From Flagellimonas sp. CMM7 (GTDB lineage: Bacteria > Bacteroidota > Bacteroidia > Flavobacteriales > Flavobacteriaceae), in NCBI RefSeq assembly GCF_021390195.1, contig NZ_CP090003.1, positions 2,687,501 to 2,751,500 on the forward strand: DNA of 64,000 nt, read 5' to 3'. The notes under the pieces are model-generated. The model had not been told where the DNA came from. It did no database searches and worked only from the letters and a program-made list of their open reading frames with translations. A program made the translations under genes and the position numbers. Of the stretch, positions 10,620-19,482 are shown one piece after another. Each line of letters starts with the position of its first letter. The stretch's first letter is position 1.

Positions 10620-11006
10620 ATGAAATTAAAAGGAAGAAATAAAGTAAGTCCAGATTTTAGCATGTCATCAATGACGGATATAGTGTTTCTGTTATTGGTA
10701 TTTTTCATGTTGACTTCCAATGCTCCCAACGCTTTGGATTTGCTGTTGCCAAAAGCCAAGGGAAAGTCCACAAACACACAGAATGTTTCAGTAACTATTA
10801 ATAAGAACTTGGAGTATTTTGTGAATAATGAACAGATAAACGAGGAATACATTGAAATTGAATTAAAAAAGGCACTTGAAGGTCAAGAAAAGCCTACAAT
10901 CATTCTAAGAGCAGAAGAAAGCGTGGCAATTAAAGAGGCCGTCAACGTAATGGATATTGCTAATAGAAATAGTTACAAGGTTATCTTGGCTGTGCGGCCA
11001 AAATAA
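10620..11006 (+). CDS. exbD: Biopolymer transporter ExbD/TolR family
   Basis: Partner of ExbB in the TonB-energising complex. 128 residues: a short cytoplasmic N-terminus, a single membrane helix near 20-38 with the functionally important Asp in SSMTDIVFLLLVFFML (D21), and a periplasmic domain. Its stop overlaps the start of the following TonB gene by 1 base (11006), which suggests translational coupling. Confidence 0.9.
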   Translation: MKLKGRNKVSPDFSMSSMTDIVFLLLVFFMLTSNAPNALDLLLPKAKGKSTNTQNVSVTINKNLEYFVNNEQINEEYIEIELKKALEGQEKPTIILRAEESVAIKEAVNVMDIANRNSYKVILAVRPK

Positions 11007-11884
11007 TGTCATTTTTAGATACGAGACACAAGAAAAAATCATTCACGCTTACAACTCTTCTTTTAAGCGTGCTATTGCTATTGCTTTTTTATATTGGAAT
11101 GACCTATATGGACCCGCCAATTGAAAATGGTATAGCCATAAATTTTGGCACCATGGATTTTGGTAGTGGTAAGGTGCAACCTACGGAAAAAGTACGTTCC
11201 GAACCCAAAAAGGAAGTGATAAAACCAATGAAAGAGGTTCAGGAGCAGGCTCAACCAAAAGAAGCTGCTCCAGAAGCATCGGTTGAAAAGGTATTAACCA
11301 GTGAGAACGAGGAAACCATCAGAATAAATCAACAAAAAGAGGCCAAACGTAAAGCAGATGAAATTGCTAAAAAAGCAAAGGCCAATGCTGAACGAGTTGA
11401 ACGAGAGAAAAAACAAGCTGAGGAGCGAAAACGACAAGAGCAAGAATCAAAAAAGAAAAGCCTTGATGCCTTAATAGGGGGGATTGGAAAATCTGACGGA
11501 AAAACAACTGGAAGTGAAGGAGATGATGACAAGGCCGGGGACAAAGGGAAGCCAGATGGTGATCCGTATGCTACCAGTTATTATGGAGCCCCAGGAAGTG
11601 GGAGTGGAACAGGAGGATACGGATTAAACGGACGTTCTTTGATAAGTAAAGGAAAAGTGCAACAAGAATGCAATGAAGACGGTCGTGTTGTAGTAAGAAT
11701 TGTGGTAGACAAAAATGGAAAGGTAATAAAGGCAACTCCGGGGGTAAAAGGAACTACAAATAATGCACCTTGTCTATTGGAACCGGCAAGAAAAACAGCA
11801 TTTCTTCATAAATGGAACCTAGATTCCAATGCGCCATCCCAGCAGACTGGTTTTGTTGTTGTCAACTTTAAGTTAGGTCAGTAA
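11006..11884 (+). CDS. Energy transducer TonB-like protein
   Basis: Expected to span the periplasm and contact TonB-dependent receptors. 292 residues: an N-terminal membrane helix (about 15-35), a long Lys/Glu/Gln-rich, coiled-coil-prone stretch (about 60-155), a Gly-rich linker, and a C-terminal TonB/TolA-like domain from GRVVVRIVVDKNGKVI to the end. This tail is typical of Bacteroidota transducers; the classical YP motif is not evident. Role inferred from position behind exbB-exbD and from the architecture. Confidence 0.85.
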   Translation: MSFLDTRHKKKSFTLTTLLLSVLLLLLFYIGMTYMDPPIENGIAINFGTMDFGSGKVQPTEKVRSEPKKEVIKPMKEVQEQAQPKEAAPEASVEKVLTSENEETIRINQQKEAKRKADEIAKKAKANAERVEREKKQAEERKRQEQESKKKSLDALIGGIGKSDGKTTGSEGDDDKAGDKGKPDGDPYATSYYGAPGSGSGTGGYGLNGRSLISKGKVQQECNEDGRVVVRIVVDKNGKVIKATPGVKGTTNNAPCLLEPARKTAFLHKWNLDSNAPSQQTGFVVVNFKLGQ

Positions 11885-13096
11885 ATGACTTATAAAGAAA
11901 CTTTGAATTGGATGTTTCAACAACTTCCAATGTATCAACAGAAAGGTGCGGAAGCCCTAAAAAACAAGCTGGACAACATTCTTTATTTTTCTGAAGTTCT
12001 AGGAAATCCCCATCAGAAATTTAAAAGTATACACGTAGCGGGCACAAATGGAAAAGGTTCTTGCAGTCACATGTTGGCGTCTATTCTTCAAGAGGCAGGA
12101 TATAAGGTCGGCCTGTATACATCACCCCATTTAAAGGATTTTAGGGAACGAATCAAGATTAATGGGAAAACTATTGGCAAGGATAATGTAAAAAACTTCA
12201 TAAAAACCCATCGAACCTTTTTAGAAAGCAATGAACTTTCCTTTTTTGAGATGACCGTTGGAATGGCCTTTCATTTTTTTGCGGAAGAAAAAGTGGATAT
12301 TGCTGTTGTGGAAGTTGGTTTGGGAGGCAGATTGGATTCTACAAATATTATTGTTCCGGAAGTTTCCTTAATTACTAATATTGGGTTAGATCATACCCAA
12401 ATCTTAGGAGGCACTTTGGAAAAAATAGCCTTGGAAAAAGCGGGTATAATAAAAAGAAACGTTCCCGTGGTCATTAGTGAAAGGCAGTCTGAAACTGAAG
12501 GGATTTTTAAGTTGATTGCTGCACAAAAAAAATCGGAAATTGTTTTTACTGATGAACTTCCAGCTAAAACGTATAAAACGGATTTACTGGGCAACTATCA
12601 ACAGAAGAATATTCAAGGTGTAGTAGCTTCAATCAAAAAACTGAAAAATTTAAAAGTTGAAGACGCTCATATAAAAGCAGGGCTTAAAAGATGTGTTGAT
12701 AATACCGGTCTTTTGGGAAGGTGGCAGATTCTTGGTAAAAAGCCAAAAATTATATGTGATACGGCACATAATAAAGAGGGGCTTAGCTTAGTGCTGGAGC
12801 AAATAGGAAAATTGGAACCTAGGCAGATCCATTTTGTACTTGGTTTTGTAAATGATAAAGCTTTAGATGATGTACTTTGTTTGTTTCCTAAAAATGCAGA
12901 GTATTATTTTGTAAAGCCCAATGTGCCAAGAGGTTTACAGGCTAAAGATTTAAAAGGTCGCGCAAGAAATTTTGGACTTATGGGAGAAATCTCTACATCT
13001 GTAAAAAAAGGTTTGGAGAAAGCATTGTCCAATGCTAAGGATGATGATTTAATTTATGTTGGGGGTAGTACGTTTGTAGTTGCCGAAGTGGTTTAG
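11885..13096 (+). CDS. folC: Folylpolyglutamate synthase / dihydrofolate synthase
   Basis: Mur-ligase family enzyme that adds glutamate to dihydropteroate and to folates. 403 residues. The ATP loop HVAGTNGKGS is near 52-61, VVEVGLGGRLDSTN near 143-156 and the central LGNYQ near 218. It starts on the base after the tonB stop, so it is the last gene of the exb operon although its function is unrelated. This grouping is common in Flavobacteriaceae. Confidence 0.93.
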   Translation: MTYKETLNWMFQQLPMYQQKGAEALKNKLDNILYFSEVLGNPHQKFKSIHVAGTNGKGSCSHMLASILQEAGYKVGLYTSPHLKDFRERIKINGKTIGKDNVKNFIKTHRTFLESNELSFFEMTVGMAFHFFAEEKVDIAVVEVGLGGRLDSTNIIVPEVSLITNIGLDHTQILGGTLEKIALEKAGIIKRNVPVVISERQSETEGIFKLIAAQKKSEIVFTDELPAKTYKTDLLGNYQQKNIQGVVASIKKLKNLKVEDAHIKAGLKRCVDNTGLLGRWQILGKKPKIICDTAHNKEGLSLVLEQIGKLEPRQIHFVLGFVNDKALDDVLCLFPKNAEYYFVKPNVPRGLQAKDLKGRARNFGLMGEISTSVKKGLEKALSNAKDDDLIYVGGSTFVVAEVV

Positions 13097-13115
13097 ATAT
13101 TTTACGTTTTTTCTT

Positions 13116-13145
13116 TTTGGTAACCAAAAAATGATGCTATATTTG
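13116..13145 (+). promoter_or_regulatory. Promoter of tRNA-Val(UAC)
   Basis: TTTG (13116-13119), an 18-nt spacer, then TATATTTG (13138-13145): a full match to the Bacteroidota sigma-A promoter (TTTG-N17-23-TAnnTTTG), 17 bp upstream of the mature tRNA 5' end. The best promoter in the window. Confidence 0.75.
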
Positions 13146-13162
13146 CACTCCGTTTTAAGAAC

Positions 13163-13237
13163 GGGCGCGTAGCTCAGTTGGTTCAGAGCACCTGGTTTAC
13201 ACCCAGGGGGTCAGGGGTTCGAATCCCTTCGCGCCCA
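13163..13237 (+). tRNA. tRNA-Val (anticodon UAC)
   Basis: 75-nt cloverleaf. The acceptor stem GGGCGCG/CGCGCCC is followed by discriminator A. D arm GCTC...GAGC. Anticodon stem CCTGG/CCAGG with loop TTTACAC, so anticodon TAC. The T arm contains GGTTCGAATCC. CCA is not encoded. A terminator follows at 13245. Confidence 0.96.
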
Positions 13238-13244
13238 CAGTTAG

Positions 13245-13272
13245 AAACCCACCTCGAAAAGGTGGGTTTTTT
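13245..13272 (+). terminator. Rho-independent terminator after tRNA-Val
   Basis: Perfect 10-bp stem AAACCCACCT / AGGTGGGTTT with the 5-nt loop CGAAA, followed by TTT. It lies directly behind the tRNA gene. Confidence 0.85.
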
Positions 13273-13414
13273 GCGTTTTATATACTTGGTGGTCATTAGC
13301 AATCATACAATTTCTTCACTATTTTATAAAAACTACTTCCTTTTTTGTGTTCTTTCATTTACGATCTCTTTTCTATTTGTTTTCAGGATTTTAAAGATTA
13401 ATAAGTAAGCAATC

Positions 13415-13444
13415 CCGATAAATATTTACGTAAACCCTTATCGG
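13415..13444. promoter_or_regulatory. Nested palindrome upstream of the AraC-type gene
   Basis: Outer arms CCGATAA (13415-13421) and TTATCGG (13438-13444) enclose, at equal 3-nt distance, the 10-bp perfect palindrome TTTACGTAAA (13425-13434). The whole 30-bp element is symmetric and ends 61 bp before the AraC-type start codon. Candidate operator; function unproven. Confidence 0.45.
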
Positions 13445-13505
13445 ATAAAACTATAATATGCTGTTTTTGTGGTAATTATATAAAGTTTAATCTAACAATC
13501 TAAAC

Positions 13506-13955
13506 ATGAGAAAACTTATTCAACATTTTTTCTCTGCATATAAAACCCAACAGGAAGAGTGCAACGATGGATTAACATGTAAATATGTGAAATCTGGACT
13601 AACTCTTCAGGAGGCCACAGAGATTAAGCAGAAGATAGAGGAAGCTTTTGAACATGATAAGGTCTACAAGAATAATACAATATGCCTTAATGAGCTTTCA
13701 TTGCATATAGCAAGGGATAGATATAAGGTTTCACAAGTACTAAATGAATATTTGGCAAAAAACTTCTATTCTTTATTAAATCATTACAGAGTAAAGGAGG
13801 CAAAAGATCTGCTTATATCTCAGCCATTTCTTAGTGTTAAAGCGATAATGTATGAAGTGGGTTTTAATAGTAAGACCAGTTTTTATAGTGCATTCAAAAA
13901 GGATACCGGTTTAAGCCCAAATGACTTCCGCAGTTTGGCAGTGTATGCTTCCTAA
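13506..13955 (+). CDS. Stand-alone AraC-type DNA-binding protein
   Basis: 149 residues. An AraC/XylS double helix-turn-helix domain fills about residues 55-145 (LSLHIARDRYKVSQVLNEY, then SVKAIMYEVGFNSKTSFYSAFKK and the TGLSPNDFR end). The first ~50 residues hold no recognisable sensor, and no membrane or TPR domain precedes it as in typical Bacteroidota AraC regulators. It sits 490 bp upstream of the susC-like gene on the same strand, so local control is plausible but inferred. It could also be the remnant of a larger regulator, although it has its own ATG and no upstream continuation. Confidence 0.82.
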   Translation: MRKLIQHFFSAYKTQQEECNDGLTCKYVKSGLTLQEATEIKQKIEEAFEHDKVYKNNTICLNELSLHIARDRYKVSQVLNEYLAKNFYSLLNHYRVKEAKDLLISQPFLSVKAIMYEVGFNSKTSFYSAFKKDTGLSPNDFRSLAVYAS

Positions 13956-14125
13956 AGCAATTTTCGTTAAACTTTCCGATCTCACATCACCTCATCCATT
14001 TCTTTGTTCAAACTAAAATTTTGTTTTCTTATTTTTTAAGTAAAAATTTCCCAACCTCTAGAAATCTTACTCAATGGTTCGGGTTGATTCAATTAAATAC
14101 TTAAAAATCAAATAGATAATATCAT

Positions 14126-14146
14126 GTTTGTTAAATTTTAACAAAC
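14126..14146. promoter_or_regulatory. 21-bp palindrome in the susC upstream region
   Basis: Arms GTTTGTTAAA (14126-14135) and its exact complement (14137-14146) around a single T. It is AT-rich and followed by CTTTTAAT, so it could be an operator or a weak terminator for the AraC-type gene 170 bp upstream. Confidence 0.45.
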
Positions 14147-14282
14147 CTTTTAATCACTAAGTCGAGGTAATTAATTGTTAAAAAGGGTATTTCCCGTTGG
14201 GCTTGAATTATTTTATTGTTCGTCCCGTTGTAGAAGTACTTTAAATCTTAGGGCATATGATTGTTTTGTGGTTGCAATTGTA

Positions 14283-14313
14283 AAGGTAAGGCGGTGAGAG
14301 GCCTTACTACCTT
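14283..14313 (+). promoter_or_regulatory. Hairpin in the susC leader
   Basis: GTAAGGC (14286-14292) pairs with GCCTTAC (14301-14307) around the 8-nt loop GGTGAGAG. Outer AAG and CTT add 3 bp beyond a small bulge. No U-tract follows. It could be a 5'-UTR structure about 130 nt before the start codon. Confidence 0.35.
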
Positions 14314-14445
14314 AAAATAGAGACTTTCCAATAAGTTTTGTTTTCGTACTAGGGAGTATTATTTGAATTAGCTATCAAACACCTTATCCCGCCTGCCTTT
14401 CTCAGTTGCGCTAACTCATTAATTACTAACAAAACTTTTAACTCT

Positions 14446-17400
14446 ATGAAAGTAAAGAAGCTATTTGGGACGCTCGTGTTCATGTTATTTTGTATGGCAT
14501 TTGCTCGGTCTCAAGAAAAAACGATTACCGGTACAATCATTGATCAGACAGGGATACCACTACCTGGGGTCAATATTGTAGTCGACGGTACTACAAATGG
14601 AACCCAATCTGATTTTGATGGTAACTATTCCATTGTAGCAAGTATTGGTCAAACATTGGTGTACACTTACCTTGGTCAAAGACCGGCAAGGAGGCTTGTT
14701 GGATCGCAAAGTGTTATAGATATTCAAATGGAGGAGGACGCACAGGCTCTGGAAGAGGTAGTAGTGACGGCATTGGGTATTAAGAGGGAAAAGCAAGCCT
14801 TAGGATACGCAGTTGCCTCAGTTTCTTCAGAACAATTGGAAGAAAAAGCTGAAGGAGATCTAGGAAGAGTCTTAATAGGTAAAGCTTCTGGTGTTAATAT
14901 TACACAGCAGAGTGGACTTTCTGGATCAGGAACAAACATTATTATTAGGGGATATAGTTCCTTTAGCCAAAGTAATCAACCTTTATTCATAGTAGATGGT
15001 GTTCCTTTTAATGGAGATACCAATGCTTCAGGTAGACAGGGATCCAGGCAAGATTTTATCAACGGTAACAATGGATCTAGTAGGTTTTTAGATTTAGACC
15101 CCAATAGTATAGAAAGTGTCAACGTGCTAAAAGGTTTGGCTGCATCTACACTTTATGGGTCCTTGGGTAGGAATGGTGTTATTTTAATAACAACTAAAGC
15201 TGGTGCTGGCGGTCAAGGTGCTAAAAAGACAGAAATTACAGTAAACAGTTCTTTGTTTTTTAACGAGATTGCCTCTACTCCAGAGTATCAAAATCAATAT
15301 GGAAATGGTTTTGACCAGTCCTTTGGATGGTTCTTCAGTAATTGGGGACCTAGTTTTGATAGGGACGGAGTCTCTGGTTGGGGAAACAGTGCGGCTTTTG
15401 ATGCCAATGGAACACTTCCACACCCTTATTCAACTTCCACTGCAGGGCAACAGGCTTTTCCAGAATTTGCTGGTGCAAGATATGAGTGGAGACCATATGA
15501 TAGTTTTGGGGATTTTTTTAAAACCGGAACGGTTACTAACCTATCTATAAATGCAACTGGTAGTTCAGATGATGGTAAAATATCCTACAATGCCAATTAT
15601 GGTCACTTAAAGGATATCGGGTTTACTCCGGGTAACAGTTTAAACAGAAACAATTTTGGTATTGGTGGTAGAGCGGTTCTTAGTAACAAGTTCACTATTA
15701 CAGGGGCGTTAAATTTTGCAAGAACAAAGTTTATGTCTCCTCCGGTGGCCTTGAGTCAGGGTAACGGAGCAACCGGTTCAGGTTCTTCGGTATTTGGAGA
15801 TTTATTCTTCACACCAAGGAGTATTGATGTACTTGGACTTCCTTTTCAAAGTCCAATTGATGGTAGAAGTATTTATTACCGTGACGGTAACGATATTCAA
15901 CATCCATTGTGGACTGCTAATAATGCGGGAACAGAACAAGAAACTAACCGGGTTTTTGGTAACATGGGCATACAATATCAATTTAACGACAACTTAAATC
16001 TTATTTATAGGGTTGGTATTGATGTTTATAGCGAAAACAACCTGAATTTTCAAAATAAAGGAGGAATCAATGGAAACGTTCCACAGCCTAGATTGGCCAG
16101 TGGTATTTATGAAACATGGAACAATACCAATACTATTTGGGATCATAACCTGGCAATCAACGGAGATTACGACATAACTGAAAAGGTTGGAACAACATTT
16201 AACGTTGGTGTCAATGGAAGAAGAGAAGTGTTTAATCAACAGGGTGTTGCAAGTGATGCGCAGCAGGTTTTTGATGTTCTAAGACATTTCAACTTCCTAA
16301 ATCAGAATGAGATTCAACAAACTTCACAACGTAACCTAGTTGGATTTTACGGACAATTGGAATTTGATTATGATAACTATCTGTATGTAACCTTAGCAGG
16401 AAGAAACGATTGGGTTTCCAACCTATCAACTGCTAACAGGTCACTTTTTTATCCTAGTGCCAGCATTTCTTTTGTGCCAACAAAGGCTTTTGATGGTCTT
16501 AAAAGTGAAAATGTACTCAACTATTTGAAAATAAGAGCTGGGTATGGTACTTCTGCTGGATTCCCGGATGCGAATTCCGATAATTTCCCGGTTTCTAACA
16601 GATTAGTTTTGGATACGCAAGATTTTCAAGATCCAACAGGGACCAACGTTGTAACAAATACAAGTCCATTAACACTTGGAAATCCAAATTTAAAGCCTGA
16701 ACAAGTTTCAGAAATAGAATTAGGAGTTGAAACTAGATGGTGGGATGGTAGAATTACACTGGATGCCTCAGTTTATGAGCGTACAACCACAGATTTGATA
16801 GTTCAGCAGCCTTTGGATCCTTCCTCTGGTTTTTTCCAAACAAACACCAATGTTGGTGAAATCAAGGGAGAAGGAATTGAAGTAGATCTAGGGCTTAACT
16901 TTTTTAGAAGTCAAGAAGAAGGAGGTTTTAACTGGAATACCAATTTAAACTTTACTGCCAATGAGTCTGAGGTTATAGACCTAGGGCAGGAAACAGATTT
17001 GATCGTATATTCTGGTTTTGGTAACCTAGGAAACGCAGCAATAGAAGGACAACCATTAGGGGTAATATATGGAACCCGTATTCTAAGAGATGCGAATGGC
17101 CAATTTGTGGTCAATAGTATTGGAGACTTTGTTCAAGATCCGCAAGATGGGGTGATTGGTGATCCAAATCCTGATTTTGTAGCGAACATCAACAACACGT
17201 TCTCTTATAAAAATTTCAGCTTTGGATTTCAGTTTAACTGGACCCAAGGAGGAGATATCTGGTCCAGTACTATTTCTACCTTATTGGGTAGAGGCCTTAT
17301 TGTTGAAACACTTGATCGTGAAAATACATTTGTACTGCCAGGTGTTCAAAGTGATGGCAGCGTGAATGATGTACAGATAAACAACTCGGATTATTTTTTC

Positions 17401-17697
17401 AATAACATTTTGGGAAATATTTCGGAACTACAAGTGTTCGATGCTACCGTACTTCGTTTACAGGAAGTTACATTAGGATACTCTTTGCCCAAGAAGTTTT
17501 TGGAAGACACACCTTTTGGTGCGCTTTCTTTCACTGTTTCCGGATTCAATCTTTGGTATGATGCAATCAACACTCCTAATGGTGCCAATTTTGACCCCAA
17601 TACCTCGGGTACAGGAGTAGGTAATGGATTTGGATTCGATTTCCTTAATGGACCAAGTTCAAGAAGATATGGGTTCAGTGTAAAAGCAACATTCTAA
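14446..17697 (+). CDS. SusC/RagA-family TonB-linked outer membrane receptor
   Basis: Outer-membrane beta-barrel that imports a ligand captured by its SusD partner, powered by TonB-ExbBD. 1083 residues: signal peptide (about 1-22, ending FARSQ), carboxypeptidase-regulatory-like domain (about 26-100, TGTIIDQTGIPLPGVNIVV), the family stretch EVVVTALGIKREKQALGYAV near 103-122, a plug domain with RGYSSFSQSNQPLFIVDGV near 168-186, then the barrel to a terminal aromatic residue (KATF). The SusD-like gene follows 1 base after the stop. No glycoside hydrolase, sulfatase or peptidase adjoins, so the ligand is unknown. Confidence 0.95.
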   Translation: MKVKKLFGTLVFMLFCMAFARSQEKTITGTIIDQTGIPLPGVNIVVDGTTNGTQSDFDGNYSIVASIGQTLVYTYLGQRPARRLVGSQSVIDIQMEEDAQALEEVVVTALGIKREKQALGYAVASVSSEQLEEKAEGDLGRVLIGKASGVNITQQSGLSGSGTNIIIRGYSSFSQSNQPLFIVDGVPFNGDTNASGRQGSRQDFINGNNGSSRFLDLDPNSIESVNVLKGLAASTLYGSLGRNGVILITTKAGAGGQGAKKTEITVNSSLFFNEIASTPEYQNQYGNGFDQSFGWFFSNWGPSFDRDGVSGWGNSAAFDANGTLPHPYSTSTAGQQAFPEFAGARYEWRPYDSFGDFFKTGTVTNLSINATGSSDDGKISYNANYGHLKDIGFTPGNSLNRNNFGIGGRAVLSNKFTITGALNFARTKFMSPPVALSQGNGATGSGSSVFGDLFFTPRSIDVLGLPFQSPIDGRSIYYRDGNDIQHPLWTANNAGTEQETNRVFGNMGIQYQFNDNLNLIYRVGIDVYSENNLNFQNKGGINGNVPQPRLASGIYETWNNTNTIWDHNLAINGDYDITEKVGTTFNVGVNGRREVFNQQGVASDAQQVFDVLRHFNFLNQNEIQQTSQRNLVGFYGQLEFDYDNYLYVTLAGRNDWVSNLSTANRSLFYPSASISFVPTKAFDGLKSENVLNYLKIRAGYGTSAGFPDANSDNFPVSNRLVLDTQDFQDPTGTNVVTNTSPLTLGNPNLKPEQVSEIELGVETRWWDGRITLDASVYERTTTDLIVQQPLDPSSGFFQTNTNVGEIKGEGIEVDLGLNFFRSQEEGGFNWNTNLNFTANESEVIDLGQETDLIVYSGFGNLGNAAIEGQPLGVIYGTRILRDANGQFVVNSIGDFVQDPQDGVIGDPNPDFVANINNTFSYKNFSFGFQFNWTQGGDIWSSTISTLLGRGLIVETLDRENTFVLPGVQSDGSVNDVQINNSDYFFNNILGNISELQVFDATVLRLQEVTLGYSLPKKFLEDTPFGALSFTVSGFNLWYDAINTPNGANFDPNTSGTGVGNGFGFDFLNGPSSRRYGFSVKATF

Positions 17698-17698
17698 G

Positions 17699-19453
17699 AT
17701 GACTAAAAAAGATAGAAAAATGAAAATAAGAAGCAAACATATAGCAATGAGTCTCTTTACCGGACTCTTGATGATGACCTCTTGTGAAGTCACTGAGCTA
17801 GATATAACAAACGATCCAAACTTTCTAACGCCTGATTTAGCAGCTCCAGATTTCTTTATAACTTCTATACAAGAAGATTTTGCCAGACAATTGGACGGTG
17901 ATGTTTCAGGTGATCCAAACGACAATTTTGTAAGTGGTGGTTTTCAATTTGGTGATGGGCTTTCACCCTTGGGAATGGAGCTTACCAGAGTAATGCAAAT
18001 GTCCAGTAGGGATTATGAAAGTACTTACCAAGATAGTGATGTTGATGATGAATGGGATAATGCCTATAGAGGAATCCTTTTTGATATCAGATTAATGACG
18101 CCATTGGCGGAAGAAGCTGGGCAAACACGTCATTTAGGTATAGCTCAATTTATTGAAGCATATACGATTTCTTCGTTGGTAGACTTTTTTGGTGATATTC
18201 CTTATACGGAGGCAGTTCAAGCTCCAGAGATTGTTAATGCAACTTTAGATAGTGGTTTATCGGTCTATGAAGCAGCGCTTGCACTTTTGGATCAGGCGAT
18301 CATCAATTTCACCAATACGTCATCTACCAATCCGCCTGTGGAGCTTTTTTATGGAAATGACTATACAAAGTGGGTTAAGGCAGCCAATACCTTAAAAATG
18401 AAGCTCTACCTTCAAACTAGGTTGGTAGATCCCGGAGCGATAGATGCCTTCGAAGCAATTGTCGCTTCAGGGGATTATATTACCGATACCGCGGATGATT
18501 TTGATTTTGTTTGGCCAGGTACTAGTGCCGCCCAACCAGATAATAGGCATCCAAGATATGGACTGAACTATGTTTCCAATGGTCCAGGCGATTATGCTTC
18601 CAATTGGTTGATGAACAAAATGCAAACAACCAATGACCCTAGAATTAGGTATTATTTTTATAGACAGACCAATGAGGTTCCTGGGCAGGAGATTCCGGCA
18701 GATGAGCAAACGTTGAGATGTTCACTACAAACCCCGCCATTGCATTATACTACAGGAGGATTTACTTTTTGTAATCTTCCAAATGGCTATTGGGGTAGAG
18801 ATCATGGAGATGATGAAGGTGCTCCACCAGATGGTCCCCTAAGAACAACATGGGGAGTATACCCAGCAGGTGGACGTTTTGATGATGACAGTTTTAGTGC
18901 TGTAGCACAACCAACAGACCCTCTATCTAATGGAGGTGGGGGCGCAGGAGTCACTCCAATTTTGAATGCTTTTATGGTGGATTTTTGGAAGGCTGAGATA
19001 GAATTGGTAAAAGGCAATGCTGGATTGGCTCAAGGTTTCTTGGAAGCTGGAATTACAAAACAGATAGCAAAAGCAAGAAGTTTTGTATCAGTAGACCCAA
19101 ATGCTGACCTCTCTTTTGAACCTCTGACATCAGATGTAACAGATTTTATTAATGGAGTGGTTACGGATTTTGGATCGGCAACAGGAGATGATCAGTGGAA
19201 TATCTTGGCAGAAAGTTACTTTGTTGCTCATTACGGAAACGGAATAGAAACATATAACTTTTATAGAAGAACTGGATTTCCAAATAGTTTACAGCCTAAT
19301 AGAGAGTTAGATCCAGGAAGTTTCCCAAGATCTATGTTCTATCCTAATCAGGCGGTGACTTCAAATTCCAACATAACGCAAAAGGCAAATCTTGCTGTAC
19401 AGGTGTTTTGGGATAATAATCCAGCGGGACCTTCATTCCCTAATTCGAACTAA
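17699..19453 (+). CDS. SusD/RagB-family nutrient-binding lipoprotein
   Basis: Surface lipoprotein that caps the SusC-like barrel and binds the ligand. The ATG at 17699 gives 584 residues. The in-frame ATG at 17720 (MKIRSK, 577 residues) is more likely, because it places the signal peptide directly before a lipobox-like SC (C22 counted from there). Family features: DEWDNAYRGILFDIRLM in the N-terminal TPR part, FGDIPYTEA near 166-174, and the C-terminal RRTGFPN motif preceding the last helices. Paired with the upstream susC-like gene, presumably as one transcript continuing into the next lipoprotein gene. Confidence 0.92.
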   Translation: MTKKDRKMKIRSKHIAMSLFTGLLMMTSCEVTELDITNDPNFLTPDLAAPDFFITSIQEDFARQLDGDVSGDPNDNFVSGGFQFGDGLSPLGMELTRVMQMSSRDYESTYQDSDVDDEWDNAYRGILFDIRLMTPLAEEAGQTRHLGIAQFIEAYTISSLVDFFGDIPYTEAVQAPEIVNATLDSGLSVYEAALALLDQAIINFTNTSSTNPPVELFYGNDYTKWVKAANTLKMKLYLQTRLVDPGAIDAFEAIVASGDYITDTADDFDFVWPGTSAAQPDNRHPRYGLNYVSNGPGDYASNWLMNKMQTTNDPRIRYYFYRQTNEVPGQEIPADEQTLRCSLQTPPLHYTTGGFTFCNLPNGYWGRDHGDDEGAPPDGPLRTTWGVYPAGGRFDDDSFSAVAQPTDPLSNGGGGAGVTPILNAFMVDFWKAEIELVKGNAGLAQGFLEAGITKQIAKARSFVSVDPNADLSFEPLTSDVTDFINGVVTDFGSATGDDQWNILAESYFVAHYGNGIETYNFYRRTGFPNSLQPNRELDPGSFPRSMFYPNQAVTSNSNITQKANLAVQVFWDNNPAGPSFPNSN

Positions 19454-19482
19454 TTAAAGCAATGACTGATAAAAATAATATT

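Larger units (their letters stand above)
13956..14445. other. Long leader/intergenic region before the susC-like gene
   Basis: No coding potential seen. It contains a 21-bp palindrome (14126-14146) and a GC-richer hairpin (14283-14313). The promoter was not identified with confidence: TTTTG near 14340 and TATTATTTG near 14357 resemble -33/-7 elements, but the -7 spacing is off by one. Confidence 0.6.

Noticed and set aside
13178..13408. 76-codon frame running out of tRNA-Val
   Set aside because: Its first third is the tRNA and its terminator; the rest is AT-rich intergenic sequence.
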